Part shown: positions 25,454-39,703 of the stretch, piece after piece
How the letters are laid out: the number at the start of each line of letters is the position of its first letter
Numbering within the stretch: position 1 is the stretch's first letter
Origin: Rhodanobacter spathiphylli B39
GTDB lineage: Bacteria; Pseudomonadota; Gammaproteobacteria; Xanthomonadales; Rhodanobacteraceae
DNA length: 64,000 nt
NCBI RefSeq assembly: GCF_000264295.1
Contig: NZ_AJXT01000004.1
Location: forward strand, 372,001 to 436,000
Reading direction: 5' to 3'
The notes under the pieces: generated by a model
What the model was told of the DNA's origin: nothing
The model's database searches: none
The model's input: the letters and a program-made list of their open reading frames with translations, nothing else
Program-made: the position numbers and the translations under genes

Positions 25454-25975
25454 CTACGCGTATTTTTCCGGCGCCGGATGGACCTGGCCGCATTCGCTGC
25501 AGGTGCGCGCATCGATTGAGCGGTAGAAGCGTTCGAACACCGGCGGGAAATCACTCTCGATGCTGTCGAGGGTGAAGTACTCCTCGTACAGCTTGTGGTT
25601 GCACTGCTCGCAGAACCACATCAGGCCATCCTTCTCGCCGGTCATGCGGCGACGCTCGATCACCAGCCCGATCGAGCCGGCGGCGCGGTTCGGTGAATGC
25701 GGCACGCGCGGGGGCAGGTAGAAGATCTCTCCGGCGCGCAGGGGGATGTCGCGGGCCACGCCGTCGTCCTGAACTTTCAGCGTGATCTCGCCTTCAAGCT
25801 GATAGAAGAATTCGGGACCTTCGTCGTAGTGGTAGTCGGTGCGCGCATTCGGGCCGCCCACGATCATGATGATGAAGTCGCCGTCGACGATGCACTTGTT
25901 GCCCACCGGCGGTTTCAGCAGGTGGCGGTGTTCGTCGATCCAGCGCTGCAGGTCGAGGGGCGGCAACAGGGCCAT
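25454..25975 (-). CDS. nbaC: 3-hydroxyanthranilate 3,4-dioxygenase
   Basis: This 173-residue cupin opens the ring of 3-hydroxyanthranilate, giving the precursor of quinolinate in the kynurenine route to NAD. The catalytic iron ligands are visible in [18 protein letters not shown] (His, Glu) and VPHSPNR (His). The C terminus has the rubredoxin-like metal site CEQCNH plus CSECGQVHP that is typical of the bacterial enzyme. The start at 25975 ([12 protein letters not shown]) matches relatives. No other kynurenine genes are in the window. The gene symbol follows usage for the bacterial enzyme. Confidence 0.9.
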   Translation of the reverse strand: MALLPPLDLQRWIDEHRHLLKPPVGNKCIVDGDFIIMIVGGPNARTDYHYDEGPEFFYQLEGEITLKVQDDGVARDIPLRAGEIFYLPPRVPHSPNRAAGSIGLVIERRRMTGEKDGLMWFCEQCNHKLYEEYFTLDSIESDFPPVFERFYRSIDARTCSECGQVHPAPEKYA

Positions 25976-26025
25976 GCGCAATGCTCGCGGGGAACCAGCT
26001 CGCACCATAGCGCCGCCATCGTCAC

Positions 26026-26062
26026 AAAAGAAGCCGCCCGGGCGACCCGGGCGGCTTCTTTT
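26026..26062. terminator. Perfect 17-bp-stem bidirectional terminator
   Basis: AAAAGAAGCCGCCCGGG (26026-26042) pairs perfectly with 26046-26062 around a CGA loop, giving terminal T-runs in either direction. It follows the fasciclin gene (minus strand) and separates it from the dioxygenase gene downstream. Confidence 0.88.
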
Positions 26063-26084
26063 TGTGGCGATCGCAACTTCGCTG

Positions 26085-26678
26085 TTACGGCATCAGCACC
26101 TTGTCGATCACGAAGATCTCGCCGTTGGACTGGGCGACGTCGGCGATCGTGATATTCGCGACATTGCCCTTGGCATCGGTGACGGTCCACTTGCCGTTCT
26201 TGCCGGCGACGGTGATCGAGTCGCCCTCGACCGTCTTCAGCATCGCCTTGCCGGCGTGGGCCTTGGCCAGCTTGGCCAGGTCGTGCGCGGTGTATTTGCC
26301 CGGCACCACGTGGTAGGTGAGGATATTGGTCAGCGTGGCCTTGTTTTCCGGCTTCAGCAGATTGTCCACGGTACCGGCGGGCAGGGCAGCGAACGCCTCG
26401 TTGGTGGGCGCGAACACGGTGAACGGACCCGTGCCTTCGAGCGTCTCGACCAGGCCGGCGGCCTTCACCGCGGCGACCAGGGTGGTGTGATCCTTCGAGT
26501 TCACCGCGTTCTCGATGATGTTCTTCGTGGGATACATGGCAGCGCCGCCAACCATCACGGTCTTCTGCATGCTCATCGACTCCATCTGGCCGGCCATCGC
26601 CATCGGCACCACGACAGCGGTGGCCAGAGCCATGGAAAGGCCGATGGCCAGGGCACGCATGCGGGAAAGGGTCTTCAT
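26085..26678 (-). CDS. Secreted fasciclin (FAS1) domain protein
   Basis: This 197-residue protein has a cleavable signal peptide ([29 protein letters not shown], cut after AMA). A single FAS1 domain follows: [24 protein letters not shown], then the H1 motif [29 protein letters not shown], and the C-terminal [17 protein letters not shown] (H2). FAS1 domains mediate adhesion and matrix contacts at the cell surface. The ATG at 26678 is preceded by TGGAGAA. The gene is monocistronic by its flanking terminator. Confidence 0.9.
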   Translation of the reverse strand: MKTLSRMRALAIGLSMALATAVVVPMAMAGQMESMSMQKTVMVGGAAMYPTKNIIENAVNSKDHTTLVAAVKAAGLVETLEGTGPFTVFAPTNEAFAALPAGTVDNLLKPENKATLTNILTYHVVPGKYTAHDLAKLAKAHAGKAMLKTVEGDSITVAGKNGKWTVTDAKGNVANITIADVAQSNGEIFVIDKVLMP

Positions 26679-26803
26679 GAATGTTCTCCAGGTTTTCCGC
26701 TTCGCGGATTGGAAGCAACTGGAGATACGCAGCTTGCATCGGAACGGATGCACGGGAGCCGCCTGGCACCCAGTGCAGGGAAGTCAGGCCAGCGACGCTC
26801 GGT

Positions 26804-30539
<3,736 letters not shown>

Positions 30540-30708
30540 CGGCGGGATACCCGTGTGTCGTGATGCGTCGTGGCGCGGAGCCTGCCTGCGACGCCCTGGT
30601 CCGCCGTGCGCAGCATCACACAAGGATGACGCATGTCACGCCGACGAGGCATGGATGCACGTTATCCTCTGGCCTCGATGAGATTTTGTCGACCGGGGAT
30701 CAGGGACG

Positions 30709-31929
30709 ATGACGGGACTGCAAGGTGCATGGATCGAGCTGGAACGCTGGGCTGCGCGCGGAGTTTCCGCGGTAAGGGGTGATGCCGCCCTGATCGCGGC
30801 GCGCAGCTTCTGCCTCAGGGAGGCATTGACACAATCGGCCCAGCAGGCTGCCGAACAGATCGAGCACGACTTCCATGACTTGGACGTCGCCGCGATCGCC
30901 CGGGAGATCGCCCGCTTGCTGGCCGAATGCCTGGTGATCATGGTCGCAACCACTGGCATCGGCGCGCTGCTTGGTGGCGTCGCGGGATTCTTCGGCGGTT
31001 TCGGGGCGGGCGCCGCACCGGGTGCGGTGGCGGGCGCAGCGCTGGGAGCGGAAGCCGGCGAATGGATACTCGCCGCGCTGGGTCTGAAGGCGTTGGCCGA
31101 ATTCGTCGTCGAAGGCCTGCCAGCTATCGGACGTACCTATTGGAGCGGGATTCGCGAGGCGTGGCTTGCCGCCGCTCCGCCATCGTTGCCTCAGGGGCAA
31201 CCGCACATCAATGCCTTCGCCATCCGGCACGCGGCCAGCCTGCTTGCCCGTGGTCACGTGGCCATGTTCGTCCTCTTGCTGATGGCGATTGTCGCCTACG
31301 TCAGCAAGGGTCGCGGCAGCATGCGGGAACTCGCCGAAAAGGCCAGCCATGGTCGTCTGGGGCGCAAGTTCGGCGAATGGTTGTTGCGAAATGAGTCGAA
31401 GCTCAGGGCAGACCCGCGGTTGCGGCCTGCCCGTCAGGAGTCGACGGCAGGAGGGCCTGGGAGAGAGCAATCGCCCGATGATTTCGCGCGCGTTCGGCGA
31501 AACGCTCCACCAAGGAATACAAGAGAGACGCCAAAGCCGGAAACAAGGACGGAGAAAAGCGTATGGGAGATGCCTCCCCGGGACCGCGGAATCGCGATTG
31601 AATCCCGATTGGCGAAATCCGAATACAGTCCTGCCAATGGCTGGTATCGCGTGGGCGCTGAGCGGGGAGGCTATTTTCCGCTGGTGGACTTTCAGCAAGG
31701 AGATACGCTGGTCAGCCTGAAAACGGTGGACACCACAGGCGCCTCATGGCTGGGACGGCTGGAAAGCCACATCGATGATCTTGCCACCAATGGTGCCACG
31801 GTTGACGGCCAACCGGCGAACATGGTGCTCGATCTGCGGGTTCAGCCCGGCGGTGCGCAAGCGGCATCGGGACTTATCGATTACGGTCAGCGCCAAGGCG
31901 TCACCGTCATAGTCAAGGAATTCCATTGA
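30709..31929 (+). CDS. Polymorphic toxin: DUF6861-like N-terminus with PD-(D/E)XK nuclease C-terminus
   Basis: This 406-residue protein has three parts. Residues 30-155 are helical with a glycine/alanine-rich hydrophobic core (GIGALLGGVAGFFGGFGAGA) resembling the N-terminal DUF6861-type domain of type VI-associated effectors. Residues 186-198 are a further membrane-like helix. Residues 240-285 are a polar linker. The last 115 residues match the restriction-endonuclease-fold toxin family seen at the ends of CdiA and Rhs proteins: RDRGIAIESRLAKSEY (E298), FPLVDFQQG (D327) and VSLKTVDTTG (K338). It should cut nucleic acid in a target cell. The next gene overlaps its stop by one base, as toxin-immunity pairs often do. 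No vgrG, PAAR or secretion genes are nearby. Confidence 0.72.
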   Translation: MTGLQGAWIELERWAARGVSAVRGDAALIAARSFCLREALTQSAQQAAEQIEHDFHDLDVAAIAREIARLLAECLVIMVATTGIGALLGGVAGFFGGFGAGAAPGAVAGAALGAEAGEWILAALGLKALAEFVVEGLPAIGRTYWSGIREAWLAAAPPSLPQGQPHINAFAIRHAASLLARGHVAMFVLLLMAIVAYVSKGRGSMRELAEKASHGRLGRKFGEWLLRNESKLRADPRLRPARQESTAGGPGREQSPDDFARVRRNAPPRNTRETPKPETRTEKSVWEMPPRDRGIAIESRLAKSEYSPANGWYRVGAERGGYFPLVDFQQGDTLVSLKTVDTTGASWLGRLESHIDDLATNGATVDGQPANMVLDLRVQPGGAQAASGLIDYGQRQGVTVIVKEFH

Positions 31930-32654
31930 TGAACAAAAATGCTGAGCAAATCGAGCTGATCTTTGCGATGGATTCGCTCGCTGCCGACGATGCAGCCAAC
32001 CGACTCATCGGTGCCCTGCATCTGCGAGACAAGTCGGTCACGCTCTACGAAGAGCCGATGCCGGCCCAGGCTGCCATCGGCAGGATTGCGATGGATGGAA
32101 AGCCGTCCTTCAAGATCGGGGCGGGCGCTCTATCGATTCACTTTTCGACCATGCGTGCGTTTCAACTGCAGTCAGTGACGGTCAGCATGGGTGAACCTTG
32201 CCCGCTTGCCGCCTGGCAAGAAGTCGTGGGCGCCTTGCTTGGTTGCGAAGGGTTTGTTCAGGCGTGTCTCGTAAACAGTGACTATTCGTTCTGGCAGAAC
32301 GCGGCAGATCCGCTGCAGTATCAGGCCGCAGGCAGGAGCATGGCGGGCTTGCCGATGATTTCGAACGGATTGCCGGCGCCGCTGCAAAAGCTGGTCGTCG
32401 ATACGTCCGGCAACCCTGGACGAAGAAGCCTCAAACCCGGTTACGTCGAAATGGTCGGTCATGTCATGTGGTTTGGTCCCCGTTTCTGGGCACTCAGGGG
32501 TACGTTTCGACGGGACAACTTGCTCGCATGCTCCGATTTTCGAACCAGCGAGATGCGTCATGGCGTACTGCGTATGGTTGCCGCGGAAATGCCTTTCAAT
32601 GACGAAAGCAGCGGGCCAACCCAGGATCGTTTGCGAAAATTGTTGTTCGAGTGA
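31929..32654 (+). CDS. Candidate immunity protein for the upstream toxin
   Basis: This 241-residue protein starts at ATG 31929, sharing one base with the toxin TGA. It has no signal peptide or membrane helix, so it should be cytoplasmic, where a nuclease toxin would need to be blocked. I recognise no named family. Its position and tight coupling support an immunity role (inference). GC content is visibly lower than in the flanking housekeeping genes, as is common for transferred toxin modules. Confidence 0.6.
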   Translation: MNKNAEQIELIFAMDSLAADDAANRLIGALHLRDKSVTLYEEPMPAQAAIGRIAMDGKPSFKIGAGALSIHFSTMRAFQLQSVTVSMGEPCPLAAWQEVVGALLGCEGFVQACLVNSDYSFWQNAADPLQYQAAGRSMAGLPMISNGLPAPLQKLVVDTSGNPGRRSLKPGYVEMVGHVMWFGPRFWALRGTFRRDNLLACSDFRTSEMRHGVLRMVAAEMPFNDESSGPTQDRLRKLLFE

Positions 32655-32694
32655 TGCCGGATGCCGACCTGGCGTTGCGGGAGGCGAGCATTCG

Positions 32695-33117
32695 ATGGAA
32701 TGCGTGATCGCTTCGCACAAGGGTGTGGATCGTCTTCTTTTCGGAATGTCCGCCTCGCAAGTCAGGGCGCTGCTGCATGCCAGGTTCAACGCATTCAAGC
32801 GCAGCCCGGATGCCGCGCATCCCACTGACCACTTCGTCGAAGCGGGGTTGTTCGCCAATTACGACAGGGCCGGACAACTCGAGGCGATCGAGCTTGCCTC
32901 GCCGGCAGCGGCTGGACTCTACGGCATCAACTTGTTGGGCATGGGTTTCGACGAGGCCGTGAAATACCTGAAGTCCAGGGACCCTCAGCTGCAGCGTGAG
33001 GTCGACGGCGCGATCTCCCTGGCGCTGGGGCTAAGCCTTTACGTTCCGTATGCGAAAGACGACCCGAAAGCCCCGGCGGAAAGCGTGCTCGTGTTTGCGC
33101 CCGGCTATTACGACTGA
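32695..33117 (+). CDS. Second candidate immunity or accessory protein
   Basis: This 140-residue protein begins MECVIASHKGVDRLLFGMSA at ATG 32695, preceded by GGGAGG. The pattern GVDRLLFGMSASQVRALL, then DHFVEAGLFANYDRAGQLEAIELASPA, resembles small immunity-type proteins found in toxin loci. I cannot name the family. It lies 40 bp after the first immunity candidate on the same strand and could be a second immunity gene, perhaps left from an earlier toxin. Confidence 0.55.
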   Translation: MECVIASHKGVDRLLFGMSASQVRALLHARFNAFKRSPDAAHPTDHFVEAGLFANYDRAGQLEAIELASPAAAGLYGINLLGMGFDEAVKYLKSRDPQLQREVDGAISLALGLSLYVPYAKDDPKAPAESVLVFAPGYYD

Positions 33118-33140
33118 GTCGTCCCGCGGTCCTCACGACC

Positions 33141-34971
<1,831 letters not shown>

Positions 34972-34985
<14 letters not shown>

Positions 34986-35054
34986 GTGGGGAGGATATCG
35001 GAAGCGCGCGATGACGCGCGAAGCTTCCGAGATGGGGGCCGTGCCGCCTCATGC
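34972..35054. repeat. Nested inverted repeat over the ABC exporter start
   Basis: A perfect 15-bp repeat GCATGAGGCGGCACG (34972-34986) pairs with 35040-35054. Inside it TCGGAAGC (34998-35005) pairs with 35023-35030, and GCGCG with CGCGC around ATGA (35006-35010, 35015-35019). In the transcript from msrA towards the exporter the outer stem contains the GTG start codon of the exporter. It could attenuate transcription or hide the start. Confidence 0.6.
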
Positions 35055-35097
35055 AACCCGAGGCGGGAAGACATCGGCAATGCAGCGCCAGATCGCT

Positions 35098-35808
35098 TCA
35101 GTGCAGCTGGACTTCCACCAGATGTTGCGGAGCCTGGTAGAGCTCGGGAAACAGCTGCCGCAGGTGGGCGACCTTGGGCGCATCGTTGAACACGATGTAC
35201 GGGTTGTTCGGATGCAGGTCGTAATAGTGCTGGTGGTAAGCCTCGGCCGGATAGAAGGCCTTGAGCGGCACCACCCGGGTGACGATCGGTGCGCCGAACG
35301 CGTTGATGGAGGTCAGCTGGGCGATGTAGCCGGTGGCGATCTTCCGCTGCTCGTCGTTGGCGTAGAACACCACCGAGCGATACTGCGTGCCGCTGTCGGG
35401 GCCTTGCCGATTGAGCTCGGTGGGGTTGAGCGCGACGGAGAAGAACACCTGCAGCAACTGGCCGTAGCTGACCCGGGATGGATCGAATTCCACCTTCACC
35501 GACTCGGCGTGGCCGGTGTCGCCGTTGCCGACCTCTTCGTAGTGCGCGGTATTGGCGTCGCCACCGGAATAGCCGGCGGTGACCCGCTGCACGCCCTTGA
35601 TGCGTTCGAACACCGCCTCGATGCCCCAGAAGCAGCCGCCGGCGAACACGGCGACTTCGTTGTGCGCGGTCGAATGGGCGGCATCGACGGCGGGAGCGGG
35701 CAGGCGTGCCAGCTCGCCGGCAACCGCCGTGGGCTGGCAGGCGGCGAGGCCGGTAAGCAGGATGGCGCCGAGAAGCGGGAACAGGCGAAACGCACGATGG
35801 CGGAACAT
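35098..35808 (-). CDS. msrA: Peptide-methionine (S)-S-oxide reductase, lipoprotein form
   Basis: MsrA reduces S-methionine sulfoxide in proteins. The 236-residue protein has an N-terminal signal with lipobox LAAC (near residue 24, LLGAILLTGLAAC), so it is likely anchored in the periplasm rather than cytoplasmic. The catalytic motif AGGCFWGIEAVFERI and YSGGDANTAHYEEVGNGDTGHAE are clear, as is the VARYYDLHPNN-type region (HYYDLHPNNPYI). No msrB gene is adjacent. The start at 35808 gives a normal signal peptide. Confidence 0.92.
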   Translation of the reverse strand: MFRHRAFRLFPLLGAILLTGLAACQPTAVAGELARLPAPAVDAAHSTAHNEVAVFAGGCFWGIEAVFERIKGVQRVTAGYSGGDANTAHYEEVGNGDTGHAESVKVEFDPSRVSYGQLLQVFFSVALNPTELNRQGPDSGTQYRSVVFYANDEQRKIATGYIAQLTSINAFGAPIVTRVVPLKAFYPAEAYHQHYYDLHPNNPYIVFNDAPKVAHLRQLFPELYQAPQHLVEVQLH

Positions 35809-35994
35809 GGGCAACCTCGCGGAGGAAAGGCATGCACAGGCACGGCATGCATGGAGGGGTACGCACAACGGACGGCAACGGATGCCTGCCGTTTCTGCGC
35901 GCTCACCTGATGATTCGCCAACCGCTCACCCGCGGTTACATGCAGGCAGGCGACGCGCTGGCTACCATGGGCGTCGACCTGACCGGAGCGCGGC

Positions 35995-36813
35995 GTGCCT
36001 GAAGCCATCGACCTGAACGCCTATCTGCACCGCGTGGGCTGGACCGGCCCGATTGCCGTCGACCTGGCCACGCTGGGCGGGCTGGCCATCGCGCACGTGG
36101 CCTCGATCCCGTTCGCCAACCTCGACCCGCTGATGGGCCGCCCGGTGGAGCTGGGCCTGGCGGCACTGCAGCGCAAGCTGGTGGACGAAGGCCGCGGCGG
36201 CTACTGCTTCGAGCAGAACCTGCTGTTCGAGGCCGTGCTGCGCGAGATCGGCTTCGAGGTCAGCGGCCTGATCGCCCGCGTGCTGTGGGGGCATCCGGAA
36301 GACCTGGAAACCCCGCAGACCCACATGCTGCTGCACGTCGTGCTGGCTGGCGAGAGCTGGCTGGTCGACGTGGGCTTCGGTGGCCACGTGCTCACCGGCG
36401 CGCTGCGCCTGCTTCCTGATGTCGAGCAGGCCACCGGCCACGAGCCGTTCCGCCTGCTGCAGCACGACGCCGAGTGGCGCATGCAGTCGCTGTCCCATGG
36501 CGAGTGGCGAACGTTGTACCGCTTCGATCTGCACCCGGTGCCGATGGTCGATTACGTGGTGGCCAACCACTACGTGTCAACGCATTCCGCTTCGCGCTTC
36601 GTGGGCAACCTGTTGCTGGGGCGCACCACGGCGGAGCGGCGGCTGGGCCTGCTCAATTACGACTACACCGAGCGTCGCAACGGCCAAGAGCCGGTGCGCC
36701 GCCGCCTGCATGACCTGGCCGAGTTGCGTGCGGTGATGGAAGGCGAATTCCTGCTGCGGCTTCCCGTCGACGCGGACTTCGACCGCCGGCTGGAAGGACT
36801 GCCGCGAGCCTGA
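35995..36813 (+). CDS. nat: Arylamine N-acetyltransferase
   Basis: This 272-residue NAT transfers acetyl groups from acetyl-CoA to arylamines and hydrazines. The catalytic triad is visible as Cys71 (RGGYCFEQN), His110 (PQTHMLLHV) and Asp125 (WLVDVGFGG), with the spacing of the Salmonella enzyme. The start is GTG at 35995 (MPEAIDLNAYLHRVGW), which matches the normal N terminus. It is divergent from msrA and convergent with the S4 gene. Confidence 0.92.
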   Translation: MPEAIDLNAYLHRVGWTGPIAVDLATLGGLAIAHVASIPFANLDPLMGRPVELGLAALQRKLVDEGRGGYCFEQNLLFEAVLREIGFEVSGLIARVLWGHPEDLETPQTHMLLHVVLAGESWLVDVGFGGHVLTGALRLLPDVEQATGHEPFRLLQHDAEWRMQSLSHGEWRTLYRFDLHPVPMVDYVVANHYVSTHSASRFVGNLLLGRTTAERRLGLLNYDYTERRNGQEPVRRRLHDLAELRAVMEGEFLLRLPVDADFDRRLEGLPRA

Positions 36814-36828
36814 TTCAGCCAAGCTGAT

Positions 36829-37092
36829 TCAGCCGGGGCGACGGGCCTGCGGACGGCCGTCATCGAAGCCTTCCGGATCTGCCAGCACGTGGATCTCCAC
36901 GTCGTCGATGGTGGCCACCTGGCCTGCGTGGATCTTGCAGGTCTTGCGCAGCTCGACCTTGCCGTCCACCGATACCGCGCCGGTGGCCACCATCGCCTTG
37001 CCGGCGCCGCCGCTGTCGCACAGGCCGACCAGCTTCAACAGCATGTTGAGCTCGACGTAGTCGCCTTCCAGTTCGAATTCGATGGTTTGCAT
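36829..37092 (-). CDS. S4-domain RNA-binding protein, YbcJ-like
   Basis: This 87-residue protein is essentially one S4 RNA-binding domain (YVELNMLLKLVGLCDSGGAGKAMVATGAVSVDGKVELRKTCKIHAGQ) with a short acidic/basic tail. It resembles E. coli YbcJ, a small RNA-binding protein of uncertain role. The ATG at 37092 (MQTIEFELEGDYVEL) is chosen because upstream codons would run into barstar. It lies 28 bp after the barstar gene. Confidence 0.85.
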   Translation of the reverse strand: MQTIEFELEGDYVELNMLLKLVGLCDSGGAGKAMVATGAVSVDGKVELRKTCKIHAGQVATIDDVEIHVLADPEGFDDGRPQARRPG

Positions 37093-37120
37093 GGGTTTGC
37101 CGTGGATGGATGGTCCGCGC

Positions 37121-37564
37121 TCAGGCGGGAGGGTGGGCGGGCTCGAACGCGCTGTCGGGCAGCGCCAGGAACGCGAACCAGGGACGATCGTGTTCTTCGC
37201 CGAAGGTGGCGGCATCGTCGAGCATGCCCAGCAGGATGTCGTAGTCGGCGCCGGCCGCTTCGCGCAATTCGTCGACGTGCTCGAACAGCAGCACGTAGCC
37301 CCACGACGGCATCCAGCCCAGGTCGCGCAGGCAATCGGCCAGTGCGTCCCAGTTGTAGCCGAAGCTGGCGGGCAGCTGCAGCGACACGACCAGGCGGCGC
37401 AGCAGTTCGTCCTTGTCGCGACAGCCGGCCAGGTCGGTGCGGCACACGCACAGGTCGTCGCGGGTGGCGGCGCGATCGAGCCGGTCGATGTCGTCGGCGC
37501 CGACGAAGTACACCCCGCTCTGGCTGGGCCGGGTCAGGTCCAGGTCGAAACGCTGCGCACTCAT
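37121..37564 (-). CDS. Barstar-family ribonuclease inhibitor
   Basis: This 147-residue protein contains the barstar signature: CRDKDELLRRLVVSLQLPASFGYNWDALADCLRDL, where the helix and the following acidic residues plug the ribonuclease active site. It is longer than classical barstar (about 90 residues), with an N-terminal addition. Its ATG overlaps the stop of the upstream ribonuclease gene (ATGA, 37561-37564), so the pair is translationally coupled. It should protect the cytoplasm from unexported enzyme. Confidence 0.88.
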   Translation of the reverse strand: MSAQRFDLDLTRPSQSGVYFVGADDIDRLDRAATRDDLCVCRTDLAGCRDKDELLRRLVVSLQLPASFGYNWDALADCLRDLGWMPSWGYVLLFEHVDELREAAGADYDILLGMLDDAATFGEEHDRPWFAFLALPDSAFEPAHPPA

Positions 37565-38001
37565 CGCGCCACCTCGAAGCGGCGGAAGCTGCGGTAGTGG
37601 TCGTCGGTGTAGTACCACTCCGCCGGCGGCGTGCCGCCGGTGACGATGCGGCGCGCACCGCGGGTGCGTGCGCCCGGTGTCTCCACCGTGTATTCGTGGT
37701 AGTAGCCGCGCGGCTGTTTCGGCAGCAGGCCTTCGTAGTTGCCGAACACGGCGCCGTCCTGGCTGTGCTCGAACGGGCCGCCCCGGTTGATCCGCTGCAC
37801 CATCTCGCGCGCCTGCATCGGCAGCGAGGCGTCGCCCGAGGTGTCGCCCGCCTCGGCGCCCTGCGGCGCGCGCGTGGCAAGTTCGCCGCCCGCATGGGTC
37901 GGGGTCGGCGCGATCGTGCGTGGCGTGTCGGCGTGGCGGTTCCACATCGCCACCGCAAGGATGACGATCGCCAGCAGGATCAGTGGTTTGAGTTGGCGCA
38001 T
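37561..38001 (-). CDS. Barnase-like guanyl-specific ribonuclease with N-terminal anchor
   Basis: This 146-residue protein has a hydrophobic N-terminal helix (LILLAIVILAVAMW, residues 7-20) that would export or anchor it. A linker follows, and the C-terminal 75 residues match the microbial ribonuclease N1/T1/barnase fold. Catalytic residues appear as Glu107 (YTVETPG), Arg117/118 (GARRIVTGG) and His135 (DDHYRSF). It should cleave RNA after guanines. It is encoded immediately upstream of its barstar-like inhibitor. Confidence 0.87.
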   Translation of the reverse strand: MRQLKPLILLAIVILAVAMWNRHADTPRTIAPTPTHAGGELATRAPQGAEAGDTSGDASLPMQAREMVQRINRGGPFEHSQDGAVFGNYEGLLPKQPRGYYHEYTVETPGARTRGARRIVTGGTPPAEWYYTDDHYRSFRRFEVAR

Positions 38002-38149
38002 GGGCTCGACGAGCGGCAGAAGGCGCCGCGAGCTTAGCAGGGGCAGGGACGCCGCCGGACGCGTCGGCTTCCTTCATCGCAGGAAATTACGCACACTCGG
38101 GCTTCCCTGGACGCAGCCCTGCGCTGTCCGCCCGAATCCTGGAGTCTGG

Positions 38150-39703
38150 ATGAGCACTACCCCCGACCACGCCACGGGCCGTCTGCCGCGGCAGATTGGC
38201 TACATCATCGGCAACGAAGGCTGCGAGCGCTTCTCGTTCTACGGGATGCGCAACATCCTCACGCCGTTCCTGATCACCACCTTGCTGCTGTACATGCCCG
38301 AGGGGCAGCGCATCCTGGCGGCGAAGGACATCTTCCACACCTTCGTGATCGGCGTGTACTTCTTCCCGTTGCTGGGCGGCTGGCTCAGCGACCGCTTTTT
38401 CGGCAAGTACAACACCGTGCTGTGGATGAGCCTGATCTACTGCGCCGGCCACGCCTGCCTGGCGATCTTCGAGCACAACCGGCTGGGCTTCTTCACCGGA
38501 CTGGCGCTGATCGCGCTGGGCGCGGGCGGCATCAAGCCGCTGGTGGCGTCGTTCGTTGGCGACCAGTTCGACCAGTCGAACAAGCACCTGGCGAAGATGG
38601 TGTTCGACGCGTTCTACTGGATCATCAACTTCGGCTCGTTCTTCGCCTCGCTGCTGATGCCGCTGTTCCTGCGCCACTACGGCGCGGCGGTGGCGTTCGG
38701 CATTCCCGGTGGCCTGATGTTCATCGCCACCGTGGTGTTCTGGCTGGGCCGCCGGCAATACGTGATGGTGCCGCCGGGGCCGCCCGACCGGGATGCGTTC
38801 TCGCGGGTGGTCCGCACCGCCTTGCTGACGCAGCGGCCCGGCCAGGCGCGGCCCGGTTTGTGGGTCGCGGCGGCGGCCGTGGCGCTGGCGCTGGCTTCGT
38901 TCGTGCTGGTGCCGTCGCTGGGCTTCGTGATCTGCGCCTGCATCGCGCTGGTGCTGCTGATCGGCGGCGTGGGCGGCGGCGCGTGGCTGCAGATGGATCG
39001 CGCACGCGGCCTGCATCCGGATCACGCCGTCGATGGCGCGCGCAACGTGCTGCGGGTGCTGGTGATCTTCGCGCTGACCACGCCGTTCTTCTCGCTGTTC
39101 GACCAGAAAGCCTCGACCTGGGTGGTGCAGGGTGGCGAGATGACCATGCCTTCATGGTTCGTACCCGCGCAGATGCAGGCGCTGAATCCGCTGCTGGTGA
39201 TGCTGCTGATCCCGTTCAACAACTTCGTGCTGTATCCGATGTTGCGCCGGCTCGGCTACGAGCCCACCGCGCTGCGCCGGATGACCACGGGCATCGCCTT
39301 CAGCGGGCTGGCGTGGATCGCGGTGGGCGGACTGCAGGTGGTGATCGATGGCGGCGATCCGCTGTCCATCGTGTGGCAGGTGCTGCCGTATGCGCTGCTG
39401 ACCTTCGGCGAGGTACTGGTGTCGGCGACCGGGCTGGAGTTTGCCTACAGCCAGGCGCCGGCCTCGATGAAGGGTGTGGTGATGAGCTTCTGGAACCTCA
39501 CCACCACGGTCGGCAACCTGTGGGTGCTGCTGGCCAACGCGGCGGTGCGCAACGACACGGTAACCGGGTCGATCGCCAGCAGCGGGCTCAGCATCACCGC
39601 CTTCCAGATGTTCTTCTTCGCCGCGTTCGCGCTGCTCGCCGCGCTGGCGTTCGGCCTGTATGCGCGGCGTTATCGCGAGGTGGATTACTACCGGCCGGCC
39701 TGA
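38150..39703 (+). CDS. POT-family proton-coupled peptide transporter
   Basis: This 517-residue major facilitator transporter shows the POT proton-coupling motif ExxER (NEGCERFSFYGMRNIL) in helix 1. Signatures of the family follow: GGWLSDRFFGKYNTVLWMS and the segment FDAFYWIINFGSF. Fourteen helices are expected, including the two extra ones of prokaryotic POTs. It imports di- and tripeptides with protons. The ATG at 38150 follows GGAGTCTGG. It overlaps the convergent DUF72 gene by 16 bp at the 3' ends. Confidence 0.9.
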   Translation: MSTTPDHATGRLPRQIGYIIGNEGCERFSFYGMRNILTPFLITTLLLYMPEGQRILAAKDIFHTFVIGVYFFPLLGGWLSDRFFGKYNTVLWMSLIYCAGHACLAIFEHNRLGFFTGLALIALGAGGIKPLVASFVGDQFDQSNKHLAKMVFDAFYWIINFGSFFASLLMPLFLRHYGAAVAFGIPGGLMFIATVVFWLGRRQYVMVPPGPPDRDAFSRVVRTALLTQRPGQARPGLWVAAAAVALALASFVLVPSLGFVICACIALVLLIGGVGGGAWLQMDRARGLHPDHAVDGARNVLRVLVIFALTTPFFSLFDQKASTWVVQGGEMTMPSWFVPAQMQALNPLLVMLLIPFNNFVLYPMLRRLGYEPTALRRMTTGIAFSGLAWIAVGGLQVVIDGGDPLSIVWQVLPYALLTFGEVLVSATGLEFAYSQAPASMKGVVMSFWNLTTTVGNLWVLLANAAVRNDTVTGSIASSGLSITAFQMFFFAAFALLAALAFGLYARRYREVDYYRPA

